A stretch of 64,000 bases of DNA from Zarea fungicola (taxonomy: Eukaryota; Ascomycota; Sordariomycetes; Hypocreales; Cordycipitaceae), in contig FWCC01000248.1 of NCBI GenBank assembly GCA_900169235.1, forward strand, positions 18,497 through 82,496, written 5' to 3'. The notes below the pieces were generated by a model. It was not told the DNA's origin and did no database searches. It saw only the letters and a list, made by a program, of their open reading frames with translations. Below are positions 10,371 to 20,817 of this stretch, one piece after another. Every line of letters starts with the position of its first letter. Positions within the stretch are counted from its first letter, which is position 1. Made by a program: the position numbers and the translations under genes.

Positions 10371-10935
10371 TTATAAATCAGCAGCCATCTTGGGGATTTG
10401 GTCAAGCATGTTGCGGTAGTTGTTCATCAGGTCTCCGCAGGTGAGGTCTCCGCAGGTGAAGTCTCCGCGATAGTTGTCGTTCAAGCGCATGCCGTATTTG
10501 CAGGATTTGTGCGCGCCACCAGGTCCGGCCGGCATTCCGGCTTTCTTCACAGCCACTCAGGACATCTGGTAATTGGTGTTCCACAAAAATGTGGCCCAGT
10601 AGTCGTTGGTGTATCTGCACTGGATAGACCAGGCCTTGCCACAAATGCCTTTGTGGGTTCGGCCGATATCAAACTGGTTAGAGAGATCGCAGATTCCGCC
10701 AACTTCAACATCACCCTCGCAGCCAGTCTCATCTTGCCGAGCATAGACACAGTCAGACACATCGCAGGCTTGAATACCAACATGGTGCAGTGACGGATCG
10801 ATTGATCCAGGTTGCGACAATGGCAGCGCTTGGCACACCAATTGGTGTCCGCTTCTCTAGAGCATCCGCGGGGCTACTCGAAGCGCTCAGAACTCCAAGA
10901 GCCGCGATAACAAATGTGGCAGTTTCAAGCTTCAT
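10371..10935 (-). pseudogene. Broken gene for a small secreted Cys-rich protein
   Basis: ATG at 10935 starts a good signal peptide (FVIAALGVLSASSSPADA) followed by a Kex2-like EKR. The frame then shifts by one near 10840. In the shifted frame a Cys-rich stretch follows (ACDVSDCVYARQDETGC, GICGKAWSIQCRY) up to a TGA at 10557-10559. Directly behind that stop the same frame stays open to TAA at 10371, with a near-perfect duplicated GDLTC/GDFTC motif at about 10440-10470. A short intron (donor GTGTGC, acceptor TTCAAG) could also repair the first break, but the internal TGA would remain. Family not recognised; general features are those of a secreted effector-like or antimicrobial protein. Confidence 0.45.
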
Positions 10936-11143
10936 TGTAGGTCTGATTTAGATGCTACATTTTGGAGAGTATGGTCAGCGTCCGTGTAAGGATGGTTTGA
11001 ACGTTAGGGATGAAGGGAGTGAAGCGACGTACGATTGTTGCATCTCGGAGTAGGAAAATGTAATTAGTTTGAAATTGAGTTGAGTGTTTGGATTGCGAGA
11101 TTACTGTAGGGTTTCAAGCGTAGGAAAACCTGGCCTATTTAAA

Positions 11144-12500
11144 CTAATAAGTCGTTCTCTGAGCGATTAGCAGCTTCAGGAGCGGTTCGGCCGACGAGCA
11201 CGCGACGTTACATCGATTTATCAGACTCCATTTTCTTGGGCTCGTGTATGCATAAAGCGCCACAATCTTTGGGAGAGTCGGGAAGCTGCACTTAAACACC
11301 TTTTGCGGCTGACTGATGCTTATTCCCTGGGGCTTTGCGTTCTCCGCTGCTGGAAGCGACCGTGTCCCAGAAGTCGCGGGCAAGTGCTCGACTGTCGTAG
11401 CTAGGATGGCTGGAGTCTGTAGATCTGGAGATGTGGCCGGCATGAGAGTTTCGCTAGCTAGGGGCGCCAGAGTAGCAACAATTTTCTCTGGGGACATGAA
11501 TGAACTAGCCGGAGTCTCGTCAGCCGAGCTCTCAGAAGAATAGACCATCATCATACTGTCGTCACCATCGTCGGGGTCAGGATTCCAAAGCATCAAGGAT
11601 GGCTCTTGTGATACAGCCGCTGCGGCGGATGACGTCTTCCCTGTAAACGTGACCACGGGTGCTATGCCATTCTGAATGATAGTCGCGTCAAATCTTTCCT
11701 GGTTCGGGCTCTGTGCGTCGCTCTGGCCGTGCAGATGCATCGAGTCATTCGATTTTTGAGATGTTGGACTGCAATCTGCCACACCGTTCGACGGATAAGA
11801 AATCAGATGGCGTACACGGTCGCTGCGCTACGCCACCACCATCCATCCGCAAATTCATCGTCCTTGCCGCACTGTGCTTGGGAATTGAAGATGCCTGTTG
11901 AGATGGACAGCCCTGAGAGGTCGGAGGTGAGGGCATAGACCCATGAAGGAGAGAAGGATTTGACTGAAAGAACAAGTTGTCTGGTCCGATGTGGCTTGTT
12001 TTGTGGCAGGGTGCCGTATGAACAGTGGGAGGTAGCACTAGCGACCGATGATGGCTTGGGGACAAGCCACGAAAAGCATCATGGTGACAGCCCACAGCTT
12101 GGGGGTATGAGTACCAACTTGGATATAGGCAATGTCTCTCCGGGTGAAAGCCAAACGGAAACTGCATAGGCAGTGGTATATGATGCTTATCTGATGTAGG
12201 CATGCTACCACAACAACTCATTTGAGTGTTTGGTGGGCGCCAACTATACACTGCACTGTGATCATGGGAGCTTGAGCAGTTCATATGACCGAGATGATGA
12301 GGTGATAACGATGACAATGCCAGCGCTTTCAGTTGCTCAACGTAAGAATTGTAAGCATTGGAGAATGCATAATGCTTTTTAGAGTAGGCTGCATTGTCCG
12401 TTGTTGCCATCCCGGCTCCGGCACCGGTGGAGGAGGTAAATGAAAATCCATTTACTTGGATCACCAGTAGTTTGGAATGTTCTACCGGCCAATCTTGCAT
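11144..12500 (-). pseudogene. Two overlapping low-complexity ORFs, possibly one frame-shifted gene
   Basis: ORF 11745-12500 (251 codons) is rich in His, Ser and Pro. ORF 11144-11782 (212 codons) lies in the next frame and overlaps its end; it is rich in Ser, Ala, Thr, Pro and Met with an acidic patch (DPDDGDD). Composition of both resembles disordered regions of fungal transcriptional regulators, and a one-base shift near 11785 would join them into about 430 residues. No zinc finger or other domain was recognised, and no splice pair was found that keeps both frames. Treat as a doubtful gene. Confidence 0.3.
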
Positions 12501-12920
12501 TGTAAGATCCTAGAATTGGAACCCAGCTAATCAATGGCTGAGATATCAAGTTGGGGGCCGACACCTAGGGCAACTCGCACCGCTCCTATCGGTGACGTGG
12601 CTCAACAGCCACAGACACGCTGGAGGCCTTAACGGACCGCTCTCAGCCTGATCTTAGTAAGGTGTCAAATCTCTGCACTGCCACCCCGCCGCTCCGCCCC
12701 CGCCGCCACCAGCATAAGAAAGACCACAGCCAGGGTGCATGTGCTGTACATGTGTATTGCCATTGCGCTCTTTATCGTAGGCAGAAATTGGCCAACGGCT
12801 GGGTTCAATCGAAGCTGTTTCGACTCGACATCTTCCTACTGTATGCGACATGATGATGGCTTGTTTGAGTTGACAAACTGGTATACTGACACTTTCATAT
12901 AAGCACCGGCAATAAATGAT

Positions 12921-13470
12921 ATAAAGCTGGACTATCATGACCAAGTCTTCAACAATACGTTGCTTCAGAGTAACATATACAGGCAGGATGCAGGGCCTGC
13001 TGTGGATGAAGCATGGCATCAACTTGGCGTGAATTGTCGGTATCCTTTACCGTTACCTCCAAAAGGTCAATCATGGCTAATTCACAGGCGAGATTCTTCT
13101 TTATAGGGAATAATATGACTATTAGCAGAGAACAAGGTCTCAAAACGAGCATTCCTCCCGGATCTGTTCGCGTCCAAGATGAGTACGGGGGCGGCTATAT
13201 GGGGATGCTGGAAGTATTTCATCAGCTGCATTGTTTGGTACGAATTGACGGAGGCTTTGACATTTTTCAGCGACCAAACTAACCCCATCATTTACATTCT
13301 AGAATCTGCTCCGGAAAGCTCTCGTATTCAACTATCAGTACTATCTCGACAAGGGCGAGGAGGAATTTTTTGACGGCGAAGCCATGGTCAAACTTCATGT
13401 CGGTGGCCGAGTACATCCCAGTCTGCTGGAGACATTTCCAGGACTCAGACAAGGCCCGCAGCGCCAGGCT
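12921..13470 (+). pseudogene. Remnant of a UstYa/DUF3328-family oxidase gene
   Basis: Three exon-like blocks carry the family's landmarks: 12921-13039 (NIYRQDAGPAVDEAWHQLGV), intron 13040-13128, 13129-13237 (GGGYMGMLEVFHQLHCL with the first HxxHC motif), intron 13238-13302, and from 13303 NLLRKALVFNYQYYLDKGEE. The second HxxHC block, expected around 13390-13430, is destroyed: pieces of it (EYIPVC, QSAGDIS) survive only in two different frames, so at least two indels have occurred. The N-terminal membrane anchor exon is not visible upstream. UstYa proteins are oxidases that build ether or C-C macrocycles in dikaritin RiPPs. Same strand as, and just upstream of, the GST-like gene. Confidence 0.65.
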
Positions 13471-13794
13471 GCAGATGCGCGGAGTGTTGCATGAGGCGAA
13501 AATCAGGCCTCCAACGCTGCATAGCAGAGAATTGTGAATGTAAGAGGAATGATGATGAGGCGGCAGTGGAGTCGCTGCAGCTGTGAGGGCAAGCCAGAGC
13601 CTGATTTCGTGTGTAGTGGACCGGAGAGGCGCACAGGACCGAGAACTTCCCCCGCTCTCGACACTGGACAAAGGAGACGCAAAATACTTCAAGCTTCTGG
13701 CATCATTGGCCAATTCACCTTTCCGTACTTGCAGTTCTTCGTCGCCAAGAACACGAACACGTGAGCATTTGACGACCCGGGGAGCTCGCGAAAC

Positions 13795-14843
13795 ATGGCT
13801 TCAGAGCAATTCAATACCGCCGCCGAGGGCCAACAGGCCACCGACGACTACTGCCTTTATATTTTCCCATTTTCAATCTATTCCATCATGGCGCGTGCAA
13901 CGCTAGCCTTTGGCCAAGCAGCAGCAGTCTCGGCTACAGCCAAGGCCTTGAGCGTCGGCTTGAAGCTGGTCAACCTCCACCGAGAAGAAAACATCTCGGA
14001 AACATACCTCATTAAAATCAGTGCCAAAGGCCAGGTACGCTTGATTTCCCAATCTCGTATACCCCAATATACGAGAGACTCTCTTGACAAAATCTAAACC
14101 GTCGCTCTAGGTCCCAGCTCTGACGGGTGGTGCTCTTTCGTCCCCTCTCACCGACAGCTTGGACATTTCCGTCTTCTTCTGCCAGCATTACCCAGGTCTT
14201 CTACCAGAGAAGCAGACACCCTTCATAAAACAGCTTCTACAGCAACTCCATCAGATCCAAATGCTTTCACTCTCTGTGCCGTCCAAGGAAGATCGCGCCG
14301 AGGGCGTGCCGTGTCCGACCGTTGACGCCCTGCTGGCCGGCACAGAAATCAGCCCGAAATACCGAGACGCTCTGCAAAACAAGCGAAAGTAGTAAGTTTT
14401 ACCGTAACACCATTTTCTGACACAATGCGCCGCTCATTTGTGAGAATGTACTGACCGTTGCTCTTCTCTTCCCTTTCTTTCGCCCTAGCCATAAAGAAAC
14501 GCAGGAAAACGCTCTAACCGACGACAATGTTCATTTGGCAGAGAATCAAGCTAAAGCTTTACTTGCCGAAGTTGACAAAATCATATCCACTGCTGCTGAC
14601 AAGGCAGGCGCACTGCCAGAATGGATCTTTGGCGAAGCCGTTGGCCCGACAGTTCTTGATGCTCACTGCACCGCTTTCATTGCCCGGCTCATGGACTGTG
14701 GAAGACATGATCTTGTACCCGATCGGCTTCAGAAGTATGCTTGTTCTGTCATGACTAGCCCGGGCTGGCAATCTGTAACCCACGGGCGCTCGACCATGTG
14801 GGACGTCTCTGTTGGGCATGTTCACCTCCTTAAGGACCTTTAG
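13795..14843 (+). CDS. Glutathione S-transferase-like protein, UstS-like
   Basis: Exons 13795-14034, 14111-14391 and 14489-14843 splice in phase to 291 aa. The N-terminal thioredoxin-like half shows LYIFPFSIYSIMARATLAFG, LKLVNLHREENISETYL and the cis-Pro turn GQVPALTGG that spans the first splice junction. A helical C-terminal half follows. This is the layout of cytosolic GSTs. A GST-like protein (UstS) is part of the ustiloxin cluster, and this gene lies between a UstYa remnant and the precursor gene, so a role in the same pathway is likely (conjugation, isomerisation or protection). The gene is convergent with the precursor gene; the stops are 179 bp apart. Confidence 0.78.
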
Positions 14844-15022
14844 CAGCATGCATTTCTTTTACTTCAGTAGCCTTCACATATTTCATGGATAGGGTAGTTA
14901 TGAAATTCACATGTTGAATTTAAGATGGTTAAATTTAGCTACTTCACATTTTCGTCTGTGATCAAACGAGCTGTTATTGTCTTGTCTTGTTGCTGACCCT
15001 GGCATAGCATGCCGCTGCCTAT

Positions 15023-15331
15023 TTACTCTTCATTTTCATGAACATCACGATCGGCCATATAGCTCTTGTACACGGAAGGGCGCTTCTCCTCGGGGACAGA
15101 TCGATCAGCCATATAACTCTTGTACACGGAGGAACGCTTCTCCTCTGGAACGGAACGATCAGCCATGTAGCTCTTATACACTGAAGAGCGCTCAGTCTAA
15201 TTTTATCAAGTCAGAATTCGTCATTTCGGTAGTTTATATCCTTGGCAGCACTGGAGAGCAAGACATACAAGCGGCAGAGCTAGTGCACTGCTCACGGCAA
15301 CGAGGCTAGCGACAACGGAGAAGACTTTCAT
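15023..15331 (-). CDS. Dikaritin-type RiPP precursor peptide with three core repeats
   Basis: Exon 1 is 15269-15331 and exon 2 is 15023-15196; the intron 15197-15268 (GTATGT...AAATTAG) is in phase 0. The product is 78 aa. Residues 1-19 are a classic signal peptide (MKVFSVVASLVAVSSALAL). The rest is three tandem units. Units 1 and 2 are identical, SSVYKSYMADRSVPEEKR, each ending in a Lys-Arg Kex2 site. Unit 3 starts PSVYKSYMADR and ends in an acidic tail DVHENEE. The ten residues SVYKSYMADR are invariant in all three. Signal peptide plus Kex2-bordered repeats with Tyr-containing cores beside a UstYa gene defines UstA-like precursors. The gene is divergent from the UstYa gene (335 bp shared upstream region). 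Cores with this sequence are not known to me. Confidence 0.85.
15070..15187 (-). repeat. 54-bp tandem repeat units encoding the RiPP cores
   Basis: Three direct repeats of about 54 bp in exon 2 of the precursor gene; the third is partial and diverges after the core. Units 1 and 2 differ at ten codons, all synonymous. Units 2 and 3 differ over the eleven core codons at three synonymous positions and one Ser/Pro change. Confidence 0.8.
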
Positions 15332-15666
15332 TTTGTTATGACGCGATTCTGCAACCCGGTGTTTTTGCAGTTTATTGCTTAACAATGTACAAAAGAAAAG
15401 CCAGCTTGCCAACTGCCGCATAAATATCCACAGAATTATAGCGGGAATAGCCTTGCCCGGCAGTCACCGAACGGCCTCCAGCGGCTGATTCTATCATCTA
15501 AGGCCACCAGCAAAGGCGCGAGCGTTCTGAACCTTTCACATTTGTATCCGTCCCAAAAGAAATTGCCCCAATGAGTTACCCTTTGTATTTTTTATTGATT
15601 TATTTCTTTTGTTTGAAGCCCTTCCAAGGGAAAAAGCATAGACTACTATTTACAGAGCAGACAGCG
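15332..15666. promoter_or_regulatory. Shared divergent upstream region of precursor and UstYa genes
   Basis: 335 bp separate the start codons of the precursor gene (minus) and the UstYa-like gene (plus). Divergent genes with a short common spacer are usually co-regulated, here plausibly by the Zn2Cys6 factor encoded at 17.8 kb. No binding site could be assigned with confidence. Confidence 0.4.
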
Positions 15667-16519
15667 ATGCCGGCCGAGGACAAGCCCATTGGTGGTCGTC
15701 TATGGCATGATGACCTGGAGAACCAAAGTCATGGCATGAATGAGTCGGATTACGAACCATTTCTCGCAAAGCAGGCAACACCGGTGGCAAACAAAAATTG
15801 GTGGGCGCGCAGTGCCTACTTCTACATACTGGATGTTTTCTTGATAGCTATCGCTATTCTTGCTTTCTTCTCTCGGCCAAGGCATCATCAACAACAAGGC
15901 GACGCCACAGGCTACGTGCCAGCCTTTGGAAGTCACCTTGTGGTTTTTGAGAACCATCCCGAGTTTATGTCCAATCACTCCTCTGAAGCTTCGTTGATAG
16001 AGGCTCGAGAGTCTTGGAAGACACTCGTTCCACGTAAGACACCCCAAAGAATACTTTCAAGCGATAAATGAAAGAAGTATTGATCAGCTAACGGATACTG
16101 CTCGCAGCGGGCCAGGGGTTCCTTGACATTTCGCCAAGCGCAGCTCAGCAGTTCAACTTTCCAAAGCTGATTGACTACACTTTGCCGGCAAAATCTAGCG
16201 TCACAGGCAAAGATCGACACGGGAAATCGCTAGGAACCTCCGTTGTTCACTCTCTGCATTGCTTGGTTTGTGCCCCGTCCCCCGAAGCCCCCAGACCGTT
16301 CGCTTTTGCTGATTGTCACTCGCCCAAATTCAGTATACCATCATGGCGGAATATGACTTGCTCGCCCAGGGACAAAAGCCGTACAGTCAGGGACATATGG
16401 ACCACTGCTTTGACTACATCAGGCAGGCCATCATGTGCGGCGGGGACATGGCTCTCGCTGGCGAGACATTTCCAGGAGGCAGTTCGCAGTTTGGTGTGGC
16501 GCATGTCTGTAAAGACTGA
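15667..16519 (+). CDS. UstYa/DUF3328-family oxidase of the RiPP locus, C-terminally truncated by a stop
   Basis: Exons 15667-16033, 16108-16265 and 16334-16519 splice in phase to 236 aa. An earlier ATG at 15571 is less likely because the start at 15667 gives the family's cytosolic tail followed by one membrane helix (YFYILDVFLIAIAILAFF). Both signature motifs are present: HSLHC at the end of exon 2 and HMDHCFDYIRQAIMC in exon 3. The reading frame ends at TGA 16517-16519 right after GVAHVCKD. Past that codon the frame continues for 29 more codons (DQIYEYLDKNRV ... FVPPT) to TAA 16607-16609, and this extension has the normal family tail. One G-to-A change of TGG would explain the stop. The catalytic motifs are upstream, so activity may survive. 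Role: oxidative cyclisation of the core peptide in the secretory pathway. Confidence 0.82.
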
Positions 16520-16609
16520 GATCAGATTTATGAGTATCTAGACAAGAACCGCGTGAGCACTGAGTGGCAGTTTGGAGATGCGCCGACACACTTTGTACCC
16601 CCGACATAA

Positions 16610-17799
16610 AAACAGGCTCAAACAGCACACAATCAGGTTCAACTATATACCAGTGGCTCGTTGAATAGGCCTCTTGAACCACTCTATTATACTTTGGCTC
16701 GTGAAGTCCAATGCAGATTGAATGATTCGAGTATCGAGAGTGCAGATACAGAAACAGCCGGCGCGCCCAGTTTGCCGAAACGGGCTGACAAAGTCGACAG
16801 AGTCGACTTCCTTATTTTTAACTGTGGTCCAGGCGAGACACACCGAACTGTTTTCAGCTTCGGCTATATAGTAAAAACGTTATTCCCTCAACTATTGCAG
16901 CTTAAATTTACCACTTGGGAGTAACTGCGCCCACCAAAATAACGACAGATGGCCCTGACAGCAGCGTGCAAGTAGCTGGCAACAAGTTGCAGTCGAGTAT
17001 ACGGTCAAGCAAAACTGTGAGTAGATGGAAACTTTTCAATAATGAACCGCAGGGCTGCAGTAGCTCGTGTTCCTCTTCGAATTTTTAAAGTCGGCTGCGT
17101 TGCTTTAAACCCCAGTTATATTCCGCCAGGCTGCGTGCGGTATCCTCAACACCATGTCAGCCACACTCCGAGACGGCATTTTGCCTTATAATGAGCCTTG
17201 CTGCATGGACGCCTTTCACAGGCTCCAATTGGATGATTGGACGTAGGCACATCCATGTATTGAGAGGCCACTGTCGCACGTCGATGGCGGTGGCTCTTGC
17301 CTCTGACGGCATGTAAGAGCCTCCGCAATTGATCCGCATGCGAGGCAGACCAGGAACGCTTAAGGAGATGGAGGTAGGAGATAACATCGGACATACCGCT
17401 TTTTCGTGGGAATAAGCAATGCATGTCTTGGCCGGCAGTCACGATATATTAGACTGACTACGCACGACCCATTTCAATGGTTGGTTAACTTGTTTTTATT
17501 TCCATTGGTCGAGACTCTAGCCAGCACAAGGCTGACTAAATCGCAGTCGTTGCCAAATGTAACGCGTGTAGTTGCGGCTGAGCAAGAATTAACACTGCCA
17601 CAAATTGACTTGCGCCATGGACTCGTAGTGGAAATAAAACTACGTCAGTGCCAACCAAGCTAATAAGTAAGTAACTGACTTGGTTCCTGTATCCCGCAAG
17701 TCACGGCGATCGAATATTTCTCCTTGGATAAAAGCTCTTCTTCGCGGATCTTGGCCGCGTTTCATCACTGAGAATTGTATGCTTTTTCTTCCACAGCAA
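16610..17799. other. Intergenic, no gene recognised
   Basis: About 1.2 kb between the UstYa-like gene and the C6 factor. It contains only short ORFs (longest about 98 codons at 17146-17442, minus) without signal peptide, domain or splice support. The right edge should carry the promoter of the Zn2Cys6 gene. Confidence 0.4.
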
Positions 17800-19506
17800 A
17801 TGCCAAGCGACGCTTCAAAGGCATGCTGGGAATGTGTTAAGAATCGTCGCGTATGCGACTTTTCCCGGCCGTTATGTGGCAAGTGCAAAATGCGAGGCAT
17901 CATCTGCCCAGGATATGGTCAGAAACCACTCAAATGGCTTCAGCCAGGCCAGACAGGATCAAAGGGTCGCCATGCAAACCGCGCGGCTGCATTGGTTGTT
18001 CCAGACAGAGAGCCGCATATGCTCTGTCGGAGTATACAGGCCCCAGGTATTGCGCCGCTAGAGGCCGCCGTGTATTGTAAGATCTTAACATTTTGAAATC
18101 CCCCCGCGGCATGTCTCTCAAGGGTGGCATATCCCTAATTTATCCATTTTAGATAACTCGGTGATTTGTCCAGATCTGGAGGCACTTGGAATTGCTAGCG
18201 AGCGCAGCCTGTTTTTCGTAAAACTGGACATGATAGCCAACATGCCGCAAGCTTTCATCGAAACCATGGCTTGCACCACACTGGGACATCGCCTCTTGCA
18301 ATATGAGCATGATGTTTCGTCAAAGGACTCGATGGTTATTGGTCATCGGCTGCAGCGACATCGTGGCAATGCCATAAGATGTCTCGCGGAATTGATAGCA
18401 AATCCGGCGTCTCAATACAAAGACAAGACCCTCGTCTCGACAATTACATTCCTCCTGTCAGAAGTAAGCCCTACATTCTCGCTATTCTCGTTGCCTTTTT
18501 TTTTCATCACTAAACGCCTAGCCAGATTCAACAATCCATCTCACCTACTTGGAGCGATCATAGCGACGGAGCCCACGTACTGATGAACGCACAAGGTGGC
18601 ATGAGGAAGGTTTTAACATCACGGCCACACATGCTTCATTTGTTTCGATATTTTATTATGCAAGTTGCCCTGTTACCGTTACGCAATCTGACGCTAATAT
18701 GATGAAACAGAATTGACATATTCGGAGCGGCAACTACGCCAAATCTATCTTTAGAAAGGACATGTCGCCAAATGGCCATCATTGACTTATTGGAACCAAT
18801 CTTCGGCAGCGGCCTTGCGACGTCTATACCTTGCGATCACAAATTGTTGCGGTTGCTAGTTCTTATCAATCACCAACGTGCACGTAACTTGGTCGAGTGC
18901 CAAGGAGCTGAAGATGCATTCAGCTCCATGTTGGAAATTTTAGATCAAATAACAGCCTTTTCCGTTACGGACTGGGTACGCGATGTGTCGATCGCCCAAA
19001 GAGAATACATCGAAGGTGGAATTGATTACGCAGGAGAGGCAGGAGGGCCGTGGAAGACATGGAACTGGACCCCTGTTGGAAATGCATATCAGGCCGCAAT
19101 TTCACTCTACTGCATTTATTCTCTCTCAAATGTTGACGAGGTTGCCAAAGAGGGGGACAAAATATCCTGTGCGCGCCTTTCGGAGATTCAGCTCCAGATT
19201 GAGTCATGTCGCAGTTCATTGCTCAGCAATTTGACGCAACTAGTCACCGACCCTGTTCCCCAGTTGCGGAAGCTGGTATTCTGGCCAGTCTTCATAGCGG
19301 GAATCATTAGCAAAGAAGATGAAGACGGTACTCGCAACTTTGTCAGAAGCGAACTGTTGTACATTAGTCGCGTTCTGGGCACGGCAGCGGCATTGGTGGC
19401 CCGCGACTTTCTGGATACCAAGTGGCAATCCATCGAGCCAGCAAACTCTCAGACCTGGAACAGTTGGGATCATCTGTTTGATCGACCGTACATTTTCGCA
19501 GTATGA
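17800..19506 (+). CDS. Zn2Cys6 transcription factor, likely regulator of the RiPP locus
   Basis: Exons 17800-18076, 18153-18463, 18526-18671 and 18711-19506 splice in phase to 509 aa; the last intron is only 39 bp but has GT, a GCTAAT branch-like site and CAG. Residues about 8-35 are a Zn2Cys6 binuclear cluster: CWECVKNRRVC, FSRPLCGKC, GIICPG give six Cys in CX2CX6CX5-8CX2CX6C spacing, with basic residues between. The remaining about 430 residues are helical and match the fungal-specific regulatory half of this superfamily (MNAQGGMRKVL, LLVLINHQRARNLVECQGA). Such factors are commonly cluster-specific activators; ustiloxin-type clusters include one (UstR). Its position at the edge of the locus supports that role. 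Confidence 0.8.
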
Positions 19507-19938
19507 CGACTTGGCCAAACTGTGATACTCTAGATCCATAATCAAGTACACCCACCTATAGACTTTTTCGAAAAAAAATATATATTACTGTCGATATTAC
19601 AACTTTCGATGGTAACAAAAGTATTCTTTTAGTACCCGTACCACCTGGAGTTGACGTAGGCTGTGCAGAAGTAAATCTGCCATGCACTATAGAAAGAAGT
19701 AAAGCCACACTTAGAACTACATTTGCCCGACTCTGGAATTACTTGACATAGTTTTGAGAGACAACCTAACAATCCAATCTTGCATTCTTCTGAATGTCGT
19801 TTAGGCTAGCAGGTCTATATGCTAAGTTTCAAGCGCTGTTCTGGTGTTCGCGCAGCATGTTCACTTTGGTCACAAGATGACTGAAAAAAAAAGGCATTTA
19901 AAAATTTGCATGGTCGCCCTCACTGAATACTATTGCCC
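19507..19938. other. Intergenic between two convergent genes
   Basis: 432 bp holding the 3' ends of the C6 factor gene (plus) and the effector-like gene (minus). AT-rich, with short A runs near 19575 and 19890 that fit polyadenylation regions. No ORF of note. Confidence 0.5.
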
Positions 19939-20817
19939 TTACTTGCTGAACAGCTTATCGAAAGAGGCCGAGTCCATCTGGCCTTGAAACGCACGACTAC
20001 CCGTTGTAGTCGTCATGCTACCAAACTTTTGATTCACACCCTGCTTTGCATTACCGACGATTCCTTGCATAGCAATCGATTGATTATCTGTATTCATGTC
20101 ACCAAACTTTTGCTCGGTTCGCTGAGCGCAAGTTGCCAACAGCGTCTTCTGGCAGACTTCGTGAAGGCTAATAGTCAGCCCTGCATCAAGGTCACCAGCA
20201 GTGCTCCGGTCATCAGTTGGCGATTCTGTCTCTCTGCTAGAAAGCTGGGCCCCCAAGTCCACCAAAGCTTGCTCCTGAGTAGCAAACTGGGTCTGCAGTC
20301 TCCCCATCTCCCCTGAGGTGCGACTGGAAACTATCCTATTGTTCTGTTAGAGACTTATCCATTTGAGCGAGACAAACACATACAATGTGATTGAAGAGAG
20401 TACCATGGTCATCGTTCTCTGGCATGCTGCTAGATCCGTGTTTAATTTTTTGATTCGTGGCTCGTTTAGTAGTATCAAAAATCTATCGCGCCTGCTAAAA
20501 TGTGATTCGGTCGAATGACTGCTGTAAGTTCTCAAAGCAGCCGCAAACTTTTGGAGAAACATATCCGTGCAGTCTAACGCCTTACGGAGTTCTATTGATT
20601 TAAGGATAGAGTCTATCGTCTCAGGAGCAGAGTTATCCTTAAGTGTTTCCGTGAGTGTGCCTATCGCTGTCTGTGCTTGGGAGACGAGGCTCTTGCTGTA
20701 AATTATAGAACTCGGCGCATCCTTGACACCATCAATGACGGTGTAAAGTGTTCTGGCGCTTTGCAATGCCGCAGTTGCCACCGCTATTACACTAGCAGTG
20801 ATACTGAGGGGATCCAT
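19939..20817 (-). CDS. HET-S-like effector candidate: helical N-terminal domain plus two amyloid-type pseudo-repeats
   Basis: Exons 20384-20817 and 19939-20335, intron 20336-20383, in phase, 276 aa. Residues about 1-150 (MDPLSITASVIAVATAALQS ... LNTDLAACQRTMTMVLSSITL) match the fungal N-terminal helical domain found on STAND proteins (Pfam 'Fungal N-terminal domain of STAND proteins', akin to HeLo/HELL-type bundles). The C terminus has two ungapped pseudo-repeats at about residues 220-240 and 247-267: QKFGDMNTDNQSIAMQG and QKFGSMTTTTGSRAFQG, each followed by four residues, with a 6-residue linker. Two 21-residue repeats at the C terminus is the architecture of HET-s-related amyloid motifs (HRAM). 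The divergent NLR gene begins with a matching single motif. Expected role: membrane-targeting cell-death executor. The helical-domain call is from family recall. Confidence 0.75.

Noticed and set aside
14977..15309. Plus-strand repetitive ORF over the RiPP precursor
   Set aside because: It is the complement of the precursor repeats; the minus strand has the signal peptide, intron and conserved codons.
15023..15331. Alternative reading as an alpha-pheromone precursor
   Set aside because: Pheromone precursors also have Kex2 repeats, but these repeats lack the Trp/Cys-containing pheromone pattern of Sordariomycetes and lie beside UstYa, GST and C6 genes.
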